Shown here piece by piece: positions 13,931-29,200 of a stretch of 64,000 nt of DNA. Each line of letters starts with the position of its first letter. Position 1 is the first letter of the stretch. Where the stretch lies: positions 89,298,591 through 89,362,590 of the forward strand of contig JAVHZZ010000012.1 of the NCBI GenBank assembly GCA_036250195.1, in the 5' to 3' direction. The stretch is from Mixophyes australis (taxonomy: Eukaryota > Chordata > Amphibia > Anura > Limnodynastidae). A program made the position numbers and the translations under genes. The notes beneath the pieces were generated by a model. That model saw only the letters and a list, made by a program, of their open reading frames with translations, searched no databases and was not told the DNA's origin.

Positions 13931-16900
13931 GAATCATGAATTCTGAATTGAATCATAAATTGAATCATGAAACATGAATCAAATTATTAATCATGAATCA
14001 TGAATTGAATCATGAATCATGAGTCGAATCATGAATCATGAGTCTAATCATGAATCATAAATCATGAATTGAATCATAAATCTTGAATCATGAATTGAAT
14101 CTTGAATCATGAATAATGAATTGAATCATGAATTGAATTATGAATCATGAATTGAATTATGAATCATGAATCGAATCATGATTCATGAATTGAATCATGA
14201 ATCATGAATTGAATCATGAATCGAATCGTGAATCATGAATTGAATCGTGAATCATGAATCGAATCATAAATTGAATCATGAATCATGAATGGAATCATGA
14301 ATCATTAATCGAATCATGAATCATGAATTGAATCGTGAATCATGAATCGAATCATAAATTGAATCATGAATCATAAAATGAATCATGAATCATGAATTGA
14401 ATCATGAATCATGAATTGAATCGTGAATCATGAATCGAATCATAAATTGAATCATGAATCATGAATCATGAAATGAATCATGAATCATGAATTGAATCAT
14501 GAATTGAATCATGAATTCTGAATTGAATCATAAATTGAATCATGAAACATGAATTGAATTATTAATCATGAATCATGAATTGAATCATGAATCATGAATT
14601 GAATCATGAATCATGAGTCGAATCATGAATCATAAATCATGAATTGAATCATAAATCTTGAATCATGAATAATGAATTGAATCATGAATTGAATTATGAA
14701 TCATGAATTGAATTATGAATCATGAATCGAATTATGAATCATGAATCGAATCATGATTCATGAATCGAATCATGAATCATGAATTGAATCATGAATCGAA
14801 TCGTGAATCATGAATTGAATCGTGAATCATGAATCGAATCATAAATTGAATCATGAATCATGAATGGAATCATGAATCATTATTCGAATCATGAATCATG
14901 AATCATGAATTGAATCGTGAATCATGAATCGAATCATAAATTGAATCATGAATCATGAATCATGAAATGAATCATGAATCATAAATTGAATCATGAATCA
15001 TGAATCATGAAATGAATCATGAATCATGAAATGAATCATGAATCATGAATTGAATCATGAATCATGAATCATGAAATGAATCATGAATCATGAATTGAAT
15101 CATGAATCATGAAATGAATCATGAATCATGAATTTAATCATGAATCATGAATCGAATCATGAATCATGAATCATGAATTGAATCATAAATCATGAATCAT
15201 GAATTGAATCATGAATCATGAATCAAATTATGAATCATGAATTAAATCATGAATCAAATCATGAATCATGAATTGAATCATGAATCATGATTCGAATCAT
15301 GAATCATAAATAGAATCATTAATCACAAATCATGAATCATGAATTGAATCATGAATTGAATCATGAATGATGAATCAAATCATGAATCATGAATCATGAA
15401 TCGAATAATGAATCATGAATCATGAATCGAATAATGAATCAAGAATCATGAATCGAATCATGAATCATGAATCGAATCATGAATCATTAATCGAATCATG
15501 AATCATAAATTGAATCATGAATCGAATCATGAATCATGAATCGAATCATGAATTGAATCATGAATCATTAATCGAATCATGAATTGAATCATGAATCATG
15601 AATTGAATCATGAATCATGAATCCTAAATCGGATCATGAATCTTGAATTGAATCATAAAACATGAATCGAATCATGAATCTTGAATCATGAATTGAATCA
15701 TGAATCATGAATTGAATCATGAATCATGAATCATGAAATGAATCATGAATCATGAAATGAATCATGAATCATGAATTGAATCATGAATCATGAATCATGA
15801 ATTGAATCATGAATCATGAATTTAATCATGAATCATGAATCGAATCATGAATCATGAATTGAATCATAAATCATGAATCATGAATTGAATCATGAATCAT
15901 GAATCAAATTATGAATCATGAATTAAATCATGAATCAAATCATGAATCATGAATTGAATCATGAATCATGATTCGAATCATGAATCGAATCATGAATCAT
16001 AAATAGAATCATGAATCATGAATTGAATCATGAATGATGAATCAAATCATGAATCATGAATCATGAATCGAATAATGAATCAAGAATCATGAATCGAATC
16101 ATGAATCATGAATCATGAATCGAATCATGAATCATTAATCGTATCATGAATCATAAATTGAATCATGAATCGAATCATGAATTGAATCATGAATCATTAA
16201 TCGAATCATGAATTGAATCATGAATCATGAATTGAATCATGAATCATGAATCCTAAATCGGATCATGAATCTTGAATTGAATCATAAAACATGAATCGAA
16301 TCATGAATCTTGAATCATGAATTGAATCATGAAGCAAATCATAAATCATGAATTGAATCATAAAACATGAATCGAATTATTAATCATGAATCATGAATTG
16401 AATCATGAATCATTAATTGAATCATGAATCGAATCATGAATCATAAATCATGAATTGAATCATAAATCTTGAATCATGAATTGAATCTTGAATCATGAAT
16501 AATGAATTGAATCATGAATTGAATTATGAATCGAATCATGAATCATGAATCGAATCACGAATCATGAATTGAATCATGAATCGAATCGTGAATCATAAAT
16601 TGAATCATGAATCGAATCATGAATCATGAATCGAATCATGAATCGAATCATGAATCATGAATCGAATCATGAATTGAATCATGAATCATTAATCGAATCA
16701 TGAATTGAATCATGAATCATGAATTGAATCATGAATCCTAAATCGGATCATGAATCTTGAATTGAATCATAAAACATGAATCGAATCATGAATCTTGAAT
16801 CATGAATTGAATCATGAAGCGAATCATAAATCATGAATTGAATCATAAAACATGAATCAAATTATTAATCATGAATCATGAATTGAATCATGAATCATTA

Positions 16901-18269
16901 ATTGAATCATGAATCATGAGTCGAATCATGAATCATAAATCATGAATTGAATCATAAATCTTGAATCATGAATTGAATCTTGAATCATGAATAATGAATT
17001 GAATCATGAATTGAATTATGAATCATGAATTAAATCATGAATCAAATCATGAATCATGATTTGAATCATGAATCGAATTATGAATCATGAATTAAATCAT
17101 GAATCAAATCATGAATCATGAATTGAATCATGAATCATGATTCGAATCATGAATCAAATCATGAATCATAAATAGAATCATGAATCACAAATCATGAATC
17201 ATGAATCATGAATTGAATCATGAATTGAATCATGAATCATGAATCAAATCATGAATCATGAATCGAATAATGAATCAAGAATCATGAATCATGAATCGAA
17301 TCATTAATCATGAATCATGAATTGAATCATGAATCATTAATCGAATCATGAATCATAAATTGAATCATGAATCGAATCATGAATCATGAATCGAATCATG
17401 AATTGAATCATGAATCATTAATTGAATCATGAATCATGAATCTTAAATCGGATCATGAATCATGAATTGAATTATAAAACATGAATCGAATCATGAATCA
17501 TGAATCATGAATTGAATCATGAAGCAAATCATAAATCATGAATTGAATCATGAATCATGAATTGAATCATGAATTGAATCTTGCTTCATGAATCATGAAT
17601 TGAATCTTGAATCATGAATCGAATCATGAATCGAATCATGAATCATGAATTGAATCATTAATCGAATCATGAATCATGAATTGAATCATGAATCATGAAT
17701 TCTGAATTGAATCATAAATTGAATCATGAAACATGAATCAAATTATTAATCATGAATCATGAATTGAATCATGAATCATGAATTGAATCATGAATCATGA
17801 GTCGAATCATGAATCATGAGTCGAATCATGAATCATAAATCATGAATTGAATCATAAATCTTGAATCATGAATTGAATCTTGAATCATGAATAATGAATT
17901 GAATCATGAATTGAATTATGAATCATGAATTGAATTATGAATCATGAATCGAATCATGATTCATGAATCGAATCATGAATCATGAATTGAATCATGAATC
18001 GAATCGTGAATCATGAATTGAATCGTGAATCATGAATCGAATCATAAATTGAATCATGAATCATGAATGGAATCATGAATCATGAATCATGAATGGAATC
18101 ATGAATCATTAATCGAATCATGAATCATGAATTGAATCGTGAATCATGAATCGAATCATAAATTGAATCATGAATCATAAAATGAATCATGAATCATGAA
18201 TTGAATCATGAATCATGAATTGAATCGTGAATCATGAATCGAATCATAAATTGAATCATGAATCATGAA

Positions 18270-20240
18270 TCATGAAATGAATCATGAATCATGAATTGAA
18301 TCATGAATTGAATCATGAATTCTGAATTGAATCATAAATTGAATCATGAAACATGAATCGAATTATTAATCATGAATCATGAATTGAATCATGAATCATG
18401 AATTGAATCATGAATCATGAGTCGAATCATGAATCATAAATCATGAATTGAATCATAAATCTAGAATCATGATTTGAATCTTGAATCATGAATAATGAAT
18501 TGAATCATGAATTGAATTATGAATCATGAATTGAATTATGAATCATGAATCGAATCATGATTCATGAATCGAATCATGAATCATGAATTGAATCATGAAT
18601 CGAATCGTGAATCATGAATCGAATCATAAATTGAATCATGAATCATGAATGGAATCATGAATCATTAATCGAATCATGAATCATGAATCATGAATTGAAT
18701 CGTGAATCATGAATCGAATCATAAATTGAATCATGAATCATGAATCATGAAATGAATCATGAATCATGAATTGAATCATGAATCATGAATCATGAATTTA
18801 ATCATGAATCGAATCATGAATCATGAATCATGAATTTAATCATAAATCATGAATCATGAATTGAATCATGAATCATGAATCAAATTATGAATCATGAATT
18901 AAATCATGAATCAAATTATGAATCATGAATTAAATCATGAATCAAATCATGAATCATGAATTGAATCATGAATCATGATTCGAATCATGAATCGAATCAT
19001 GAATCGAATCATGAATCATAAATAGAATCATGAATCACAAATCATGAATCATGAATTGAATCATGAATTGAATCATGAATGATGAATCAAATCATGAATC
19101 ATGAATCATGAATCGAATAATGAATCAAGAATCATGAATCGAATCATGAATCATGAATCGAATCATGAATCGAATCATGAATCATGAATCGAATCATGAA
19201 TCGAATCATGAATCATGAATCGAATCATGAATTGAATCATGAATCATTAATCGAATCATGAATTGAATCATGAATCATGAATTGAATCATGAATTGAATC
19301 ATGAATTCTGAATTGAATCATAAATTGAATCATGAAACATGAATCGAATTATTAATCATGAATCATGAATTGAATCATGAATCATGAATTGAATCATGAA
19401 TCATGAGTCGAATCATGAATCATAAATCATGAATTGAATCATAAATCTAGAATCATGATTTGAATCTTGAATCATGAATAATGAATTGAATCATGAATTG
19501 AATTATGAATCATGAATTGAATTATGAATCATGAATCGAATCATGATTCATGAATCGAATCATGAATCATGAATTGAATCATGAATCGAATCGTGAATCA
19601 TGAATCGAATCATAAATTGAATCTTGAATCATGAATGGAATCATGAATCATTAATCGAATCATGAATCATGAATCATGAATTGAATCGTGAATCATGAAT
19701 CGAATCATAAATTGAATCATGAATCATGAATCATGAAATGAATCATGAATCATGAATCATGAATCATGAATTGAATCATGAATCATGAATCATGAAATGA
19801 ATCATGAATCATGAATTGAATCATGAATCATAAATCATGAATTTAATCATGAATCGAATCATGAATCATGAATTGAATCATAAATCATGAATCATGAATT
19901 GAATCATGAATCATGAATCAAATTATGAATCATGAATTAAATCATGAATCAAATTATGAATCATGAATTAAATCATGAATCAAATCATGAATCATGAATT
20001 GAATCATGAATCATGATTCGAATCATGAATCGAATCATGAATCATAAATAGAATCATGAATCACAAATCATGAATCATGAATTGAATCATGAATTGAATC
20101 ATGAATGATGACTCAAATCATGAATCATGAATTGAATCATGAATCGAATCATGAATCATGAATCGAATCATGAATCGAATCATGAATCATGAATCGAATC
20201 ATGAATCGAATCATGAATCATGAATCGAATCATGAATTGA
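18270..20240 (+). repeat. 986-bp tandem duplication inside copy A
   Basis: The rare word CTAGAATCATGATTTG starts at 18461 and again at 19447 (offset 986), and TTCTGAATTG at 18320 and 19306 has exactly the same offset. In copy B each word occurs once (27638 and 27497). This accounts for nearly all of the ~1 kb length difference between copies A and B. The two 986-bp copies diverge near their right end, around 18.76 kb versus 19.75 kb. Confidence 0.78.
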
Positions 20241-21230
20241 ATCATGAATCATTAATCGAATCATGAATTGAATCATGAATCATGAATTGAATCATGAATC
20301 ATGAATCCTAAATCGGATCATGAATCTTGAATTGAATCATAAAACATGAATCGAATCATGAATCTTGAATCATGAATTGAATCATGAAGCGAATCATAAA
20401 TCATGAATTGAATCATAAAACATGAATCGAATTATTAATCATGAATCATGAATTGAATCATGAATCATTAATTGAATCATGAATCATGAGTCGAATCATG
20501 AATCATAAATCATGAATTGAATCATAAATCTTGAATCATGAATTGAATCTTGAATCATGAATAATGAATTGAATCATGAATTGAATTATGAATCATGAAT
20601 TGAATTATGAATCATGAATCGAATCATGATTCATGAATCGAATCACGAATCATGAATTGAATCATGAATCGAATCGTGAATCATAAATTGAATCATGAAT
20701 CGAATCATGAATCATGAATCGAATCATGAATCATGAATCGAATCATGAATCGAATCATGAATCATGAATCGAATCATGAATTGAATCATGAATCATTAAT
20801 CGAATCATGAATTGAATCATGAATCATGAATTGAATCATGAATCATGAATCCTAAATCGGATCATGAATCTTGAATTGAATCATAAAACATGAATCGAAT
20901 CATGAATCTTGAATCATGAATTGAATCATGAAGCGAATCATAAATCATGAATTGAATCATAAAACATGAATCGAATTATTAATCATGAATCATGAATTGA
21001 ATCATGAATCATTAATTGAATCATGAATCATGAGTCGAATCATGAATCATAAATCATGAATTGAATCATAAATCTTGAATCATGAATTGAATCTTGAATC
21101 ATGAATAATGAATTGAATCATGAATTGAATTATGAATCATGAATTGAATTATGAATCATGAATCGAATCATGATTCATGAATCGAATCACGAATCATGAA
21201 TTGAATCATGAATCGAATCGTGAATCATGA
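20150..21230 (+). repeat. 544-bp higher-order repeat, two adjacent copies
   Basis: CCTAAATCGG at 20307 and 20851 and the rare AATCACGAAT at 20641 and 21185 share an offset of exactly 544 bp. Between them runs one ordered list of variants: CATAAAACATG, GAATCTTGAATC, GAAGCGAATC, GAATTATTAATC, CATGAGTCG and GAATAATG. The copies separate after about 20,680/21,224, where one reads GTGAATCATAAATTG and the other GTGAATCATGAATTG. The counterpart in copy B (28443 and 28980) has an offset of 537 bp. Confidence 0.75.
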
Positions 21231-22030
21231 ATTGAATCGTGAATCATGAATCGAATCATAAATTGAATCATGAATCATGAATGGAATCATGAATCATTAA
21301 TCGAATCATGAATCATGAATTGAATCGTGAATCATGAATCGAATCATAAATTGAAACATGAATCATGAAATGAATCATGAATCATGAATTGAATCATGAA
21401 TCATGAATTGAATCGTGAATCATGAATCGAATCATAAATTGAATCATGAATCATGAATCATGAATCGAATCATGAATCATGAATCATGAATTGAATCATA
21501 AATCATGAAACATGAATCATGAATTGAATCATGAATCATGATTCGAATCATGAATCGAATCATGAATCATAAATAGAATCATGAATCACAAATCATGAAT
21601 CATGAATTGAATCATGAATTGAATCATGAATCATGAATCAAATCATGAATCATGAATCATGAATCGAATAATGAATCAAGAATCATGAATCGAATCGTGA
21701 TTCATGAATTGAATCATGAATCATTAATCGAATCATGAATCATAAATTGAATCATGAATCGAATCATGAATCATGAATCGAATCATGAATCATGAATCGA
21801 ATCATGAATTGAATCATGAATCATTAATCGAATCATGAATCATGAATCGAATCATGAATTGAATCATGAATCATTAATCGAATCATGAATTGAATCATGA
21901 ATCAAGAATTGAATCATGAATCATGAATCCTAAATCGGATCATGAATCATCAATTGAATCATAAAACATGAATCGAATCATGAATCTTGAATCATGAATT
22001 GAATCATGAATCATGAATCATGAATTGAAT

Positions 22031-22067
22031 CTTGCTACATGAATCATGAATTGAATCTTGCTACATG
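22031..22067 (+). repeat. Twin CTTGCTACATG landmark words (copy A)
   Basis: CTTGCTACATG occurs at 22031-22041 and 22057-22067, 26 bp apart, as it does at 10432/10458 and 30091/30117. Single copies lie at 49357, 56333 and 62275. With its sister CTTGCTTCATG (about 13.79, 17.58, 26.75, 33.78, 34.08, 38.88, 39.19, 41.54, 41.85, 45.45, 47.33, 50.94, 54.33 and 58.00 kb), this is the strongest recurrent departure from the 5/7 alphabet. I assign it no function. Confidence 0.7.
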
Positions 22068-23287
22068 AATCATGAATTGAATCTTGAATCATGAATCGAA
22101 TTGTGAATCGAATCATGAATCATGAATTGAATCATGAATCGAATCATGAATCATGAATCGAATCATGAATCATTAATCGAATCATGAATTGAATCATGAA
22201 TCATGAATCGAATCATGAATCATGAATCATGAATCATGAATTGAATCCTAAATCATGAAATGAATCATGAATTGAATCATGAATCATGAATCATGAATCA
22301 TGAATTGAATCATGAAGCGAATCATAAATCATGAATTGAATCATAAAACATGAATCGAATTATTAATCATGAATCATGAATTGAATCATGAATCATGAAT
22401 TGAATCATGAATCAAGAGTCGAATCATGAATCATAAATCATGAATTGAATCATAAATCTTGAATCATGAATTGAATCTTGAATCAAGAATAATGAATTGA
22501 ATTATGAATCATGAATCGAATCATGATTCATGAATCGAATCATGAATCATGAATTGAATCATGAATCGAATCGTGAATCATGAATTGAATCGTGAATCAT
22601 GAATCGAATCATAAATTGAATCATGAATCATGAATGGAATCATGAATCATTAATCGAATCATGAATCATGAATCATGAATTGAACCGTGAATCATGAATC
22701 GAATCATAAATTGAATCATGAATCATGAAATGAATCATGAATTGAATCATGAATTATGAATTGAATCGTGAATCGAATCATAAATTGAATCATGAATCAT
22801 GAATCGAATCATGAATCATGAATCGAATCATGAATCATGAATCATGAATTGAATCATGAATCATGAATTGAATCATGAATCATGAATTAAATCATGAATC
22901 AAATCATGAATCATGAATTGAATCATGAATCATGATTCGAATCATGAATCATGATTCGAATCATGAATCGAATCATGAATCATAAATAGAATCATGAATC
23001 ACAAATCATGAATCATGAATTGAATCATGAATTGAATCATGAATCATGAATCAAATCATGAATCGAATAATGAATCAAGAATCATGAATCGAATCAAGAA
23101 TCATGAATCGAATCATGAACTGAATCATGAATGGAATCATGAATCATAAATCAAATCATGAATCGTGAATCATGAATTGAATCGTGAATCATGAATCGAA
23201 TCATAAATTGAATCATGAATCATGAAATGAATCATGAATCATGAATTGAATCATGAATCATGAATTGAATCGTGAATCATGAGTCGA

Positions 23288-26200
23288 ATCATGAATCATG
23301 AGTCTAATCATGAATCATAAATCATGAATTGAATCATAAATCTTGAATCATGAATTGAATCTTGAATCATGAATAATGAATTGAATCATGAATTGAATTA
23401 TGAATCATGAATTGAATTATGAATCATGAATCGAATCATGATTCATGAATCGAATCATGAATCATGAATTGAATCATGAATCGAATCGTGAATCATGAAT
23501 TGAATCATGAATGGAATCATGAATCATTAATCGAATCATGAATCATGAATCATGAATTGAATCGTGAATCATGAATCGAATCATAAATTGAATCATGAAT
23601 CATAAAATGAATCATGAATCATGAATTGAATCATGAATCATGAATTGAATCGTGAATCATGAATCGAATCATAAATTGAATCATGAATCATGAATCATGA
23701 AATGAATCATGAATCATGAATTGAATCATGAATTGAATCATGAATTCTGAATTGAATCATAAATTGAATCATGAAACATGAATCGAATTATTAATCATGA
23801 ATCATGAATTGAATCATGAATCATGAATTGAATCATGAATCATGAGTCGAATCATGAATCATAAATCATGAATTGAATCATAAATCTTGAATCATGAATT
23901 GAATCTTGAATCATGAATAATGAATTGAATTATGAATCATGAATTGAATTATGAATCATGAATCGAATCATGATTCATGAATCGAATCATGAATCATGAA
24001 TTGAATCATGAATCGAATCGTGAATCATGAATTGAATCGTGAATCATGATTCGAATCATAAATTGAATCATGAATCATGAATGGAATCATGAATCATTAT
24101 TCGAATCATGAATCATGAATCATGAATTGAATCGTGAATCATGAATTGAATCATAAATTGAATCATGAATCATGAATCATGAAATGAATCATGAATCATA
24201 AATTGAATCATGAATCATGAATCATGAAATGAATCATGAATCATGAAATGAATCATGAATCATGAATTGAATCATGAATCATGAATTGAATCATGAATTT
24301 AATCATGAATCATGAAATGAATCATGAATCATGAATTTAATCATGAATCATGAATCGAATCATGAATCATGAATCATGAATTGAATCATAAATCATGAAT
24401 CATGAATTGAATCATGAATCATGAATCAAATTATGAATCATGAATTAAATCATGAATCAAATCATGAATCATGAATTGAATCATGAATGATGAATCAAAT
24501 CATGAATCATGAATCATGAATCGAATAATGAATCAAGAATCATGAATCGAATCATGAATCATGAATCGAATCATGAATCATTAATCGAATCATGAATCAT
24601 AAATTGAATCATGAATCGAATCATGAATCATGAATCGAATCATGAATTGAATCATGAATCATTAATCGAATCATGAATTGAATCATGAATCATGAATTGA
24701 ATCATGAATCATGAATCCTAAATCGGATCATGAATCTTGAATTGAATCATAAAACATGAATCGAATCATGAATCTTGAATCATGAATTGAATCATGAATC
24801 ATGAATTGAATCATGAATCATGAATCATGAAATGAATCATGAATCATGAAATGAATCATGAATCATGAATTGAATCATGAATCATGAATCATGAATTGAA
24901 TCATGAATCATGAATTTAATCATGAATCATGAATCGAATCATGAATCATGAATTGAATCATAAATCATGAATCATGAATTGAATCATGAATCATGAATCA
25001 AATTATGAATCATGAATTAAATCATGAATCAAATCATGAATCATGAATTGAATCATGAATCATGATTCGAATCATGAATCGAATCATGAATCATAAATAG
25101 AATCATGAATCACAAATCATGAATCATGAATTGAATCATGAATTGAATCATGAATGATGAATCAAATCATGAATCATGAATCATGAATCGAATAATGAAT
25201 CAAGAATCATGAATCGAATCATGAATCATGAATCATGAATTGAATCATGAATCATTAATCGAATCATGAATCATAAATTGAATCATGAATCGAATCATGA
25301 ATCATGAATCGAATCATGAATTGAATCATGAATCATTAATCGAATCATGAATTGAATCATGAATCATGAATTGAATCATGAATCATGAATCCTAAATCGG
25401 ATCATGAATCTTGAATTGAATCATAAAACATGAATCGAATCATGAATCTTGAATCATGAATTGAATCATGAAGCAAATCATAAATCATGAATTGAATCAT
25501 AAAACATGAATCGAATTATTAATCATGAATCATGAATTGAATCATGAATCATTAATTGAATCATGAATCGAATCATGAATCATAAATCATGAATTGAATC
25601 ATAAATCTTGAATCATGAATTGAATCTTGAATCATGAATAATGAATTGAATCATGAATTGAATTATGAATCATGAATCGAATCATGAATCATGAATCGAA
25701 TCACGAATCATGAATTGAATCATGAATCGAATCGTGAATCATAAATTGAATCATGAATCGAATCATGAATCATGAATCGAATCATGAATCATGAATCGAA
25801 TCATGAATCGAATCATGAATCATGAATCGAATCATGAATTGAATCATGAATCATTAATCGAATCATGAATTGAATCATGAATCATGAATTGAATCATGAA
25901 TCCTAAATCGGATCATGAATCTTGAATTGAATCATAAAACATGAATCGAATCATGAATCTTGAATCATGAATTGAATCATGAAGCGAATCATAAATCATG
26001 AATTGAATCATAAAACATGAATCAAATTATTAATCATGAATCATGAATTGAATCATGAATCATTAATTGAATCATGAATCATGAGTCGAATCATGAATCA
26101 TAAATCATGAATTGAATCATAAATCTTGAATCATGAATTGAATCTTGAATCATGAATAATGAATTGAATCATGAATTGAATTATGAATCATGAATTAAAT

Positions 26201-29200
26201 CATGAATCAAATCATGAATCATGAATTGAATCATGAATCGAATTATGAATCATGAATTAAATCATGAATCAAATCATGAATCATGAATTGAATCATGAAT
26301 CATGATTCGAATCATGAATCGAATCATGAATCATAAATAGAATCATGAATCACAAATCATGAATCATGAATCATGAATTGAATCATGAATTGAATCATGA
26401 ATCATGAATCAAATCATGAATCATGAATCGAATAATGAATCAAGAATCATGAATCATGAATCGAATCATGAATCATGAATCATGAATTGAATCATGAATC
26501 ATTAATCGAATCATGAATCATAAATTGAATCATGAATCGAATCATGAATCATGAATCGAATCATGAATTGAATCATGAATCATTAATTGAATCATGAATC
26601 ATGAATCTTAAATCGGATCATGAATCATGAATTGAATTATAAAACATGAATCGAATCATGAATCATGAATCATGAATTGAATCATGAAGCAAATCATAAA
26701 TCATGAATTGAATCATGAATCATGAATTGAATCATGAATTGAATCTTGCTTCATGAATCATGAATTGAATCTTGAATCATGAATCGAATCATGAATCGAA
26801 TCATGAATCATGAATTGAATCATTAATCGAATCATGAATTGAATCATGAATCATGAATTGAATCATGAATCATGAATTCTGAATTGAATCATAAATTGAA
26901 TCATGAAACATGAATCAAATTATTAATCATGAATCATGAATTGAATCATGAATCATGAGTCGAATCATGAATCATGAATTGAATCATGAATCATGAGTCG
27001 AATCATGAATCATGAGTCGAATCATGAATCATAAATCATGAATTGAATCATAAATCTTGAATCATGAATTGAATCTTGAATCATGAATAATGAATTGAAT
27101 CATGAATTGAATTATGAATCATGAATTGAATTATGAATCATGAATCGAATCATGATTCATGAATCGAATCATGAATCATGAATTGAATCATGAATCGAAT
27201 CGTGAATCATGAATTGAATCGTGAATCATGAATCGAATCATAAATTGAATCATGAATCATGAATGGAATCATGAATCATGAATCATGAATGGAATCATGA
27301 ATCATTAATCGAATCATGAATCATGAATTGAATCGTGAATCATGAATCGAATCATAAATTGAATCATGAATCATAAAATGAATCATGAATCATGAATTAA
27401 ATCATGAATCATGAATTGAATCGTGAATCATGAATCGAATCATAAATTGAATCATGAATCATGAATCATGAATTGAATCATGAATTGAATCATGAATTCT
27501 GAATTGAATCATAAATTGAATCATGAAACATGAATCGAATTATTAATCATGAATCATGAATTGAATCATGAATCATGAATTGAATCATGAATCATGAGTC
27601 GAATCATGAATCATAAATCATGAATTGAATCATAAATCTAGAATCATGATTTGAATCTTGAATCATGAATAATGAATTGAATCATGAATTGAATTATGAA
27701 TCATGAATTGAATTATGAATCATGAATCGAATCATGATTCATGAATCGAATCATGAATCATGAATTGAATCATGAATCGAATCGTGAATCATGAATCGAA
27801 TCATAAATTGAATCATGAATCATGAATGGAATCATGAATCATTAATCGAATCATGAATCATGAATCATGAATTGAATCGTGAATCATGAATCGAATCATA
27901 AATTGAATCATGAATCATGAATCATGAAATGAATCATGAATCATGAATTGAATCATGAATCATGAATCATGAAATGAATCATGAATCATGAATTGAATCA
28001 TGAATCATGAATTTAATCATGAATCGAATCATGAATCATGAATCATGAATTGAATCATAAATCATGAATCATGAATTGAATCATGAATCATGAATCAAAT
28101 TATGAATCATGAATTAAATCATGAATCAAATTATGAATCATGAATTAAATCATGAATCATGATTCGAATCATGAATCGAATCATGAATCATAAATAGAAT
28201 CATGAATCACAAATCATGAATGATGAATCAAATCATGAATCATGAATCATGAATCGAATAATGAATCAAGAATCATGAATCGAATCATGAATCATGAATT
28301 GAATCATGAATCGAATCATGAATCATGAATCGAATCATGAATCGAATCATGAATCATGAATCGAATCATGAATTGAATCATGAATCATTAATCGAATCAT
28401 GAATTGAATCATGAATCATGAATTGAATCATGAATCATGAATCCTAAATCGGATCATGAATCTTGAATTGAATCATAAAACATGAATCGAATCATGAATC
28501 TTGAATCATGAATTGAATCATGAAGCGAATCATAAATCATGAATTGAACCATAAAACATGAATCGAATTATTAATCATGAATCATGAATTGAATCATGAA
28601 TCATTAATTGAATCATGAATCATGAGTCGAATCATGAATCATAAATCATGAATTGAATCATAAATCTTGAATCATGAATTGAATCTTGAATCATGAATAA
28701 TGAATTGAATCATGAATTGAATTATGAATCATGAATTGAATTATGAATCATGAATCGAATCATGATTCATGAATCGAATCACGAATCATGAATTGAATCA
28801 TGAATCGAATCGTGAATCATAAATTGAATCATGAATCGAATCATGAATCATGAATCGAATCATGAATCGAATCATGAATCGAATCATGAATCATGAATCG
28901 AATCATGAATTGAATCATGAATCATTAATCGAATCATGAATTGAATCATGAATCATGAATTGAATCATGAATCATGAATCCTAAATCGGATCATGAATCT
29001 TGAATTGAATCATAAAACATGAATCGAATCATAAAACATGAATCGAATCATGAATCTTGAATCATGAATTGAATCATGAAGCGAATCATAAATCATGAAT
29101 TGAATCATAAAACATGAATCGAATTATTAATCATGAATCATGAATTGAATCATGAATCATTAATTGAATCATGAATCATGAGTCGAATCATGAATCATAA

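Larger units (their letters stand above)
14020..23287 (+). repeat. Copy A of a ~9.26 kb tandem segmental duplication
   Basis: The left end is set by the rare word AGTCTAATC at 14041, which returns at 23301 (offset 9,260). Further ordered matches with copy B are TTCTGAATTG at 14516/23745, CCTAAATCGG at 15623/24717, 16252/25391, 16737/25902, 20307/28443, 20851/28980 and 21929/29989, AAGAGTCG at about 22414/30474, and CATGAACTG at 23114/31221. The offset steps from 9,260 to about 9,165, then 8,130, then 8,060, so the copies differ by several deletions or insertions; the largest is about 1 kb. No gene or unique sequence lies inside. Confidence 0.82.
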
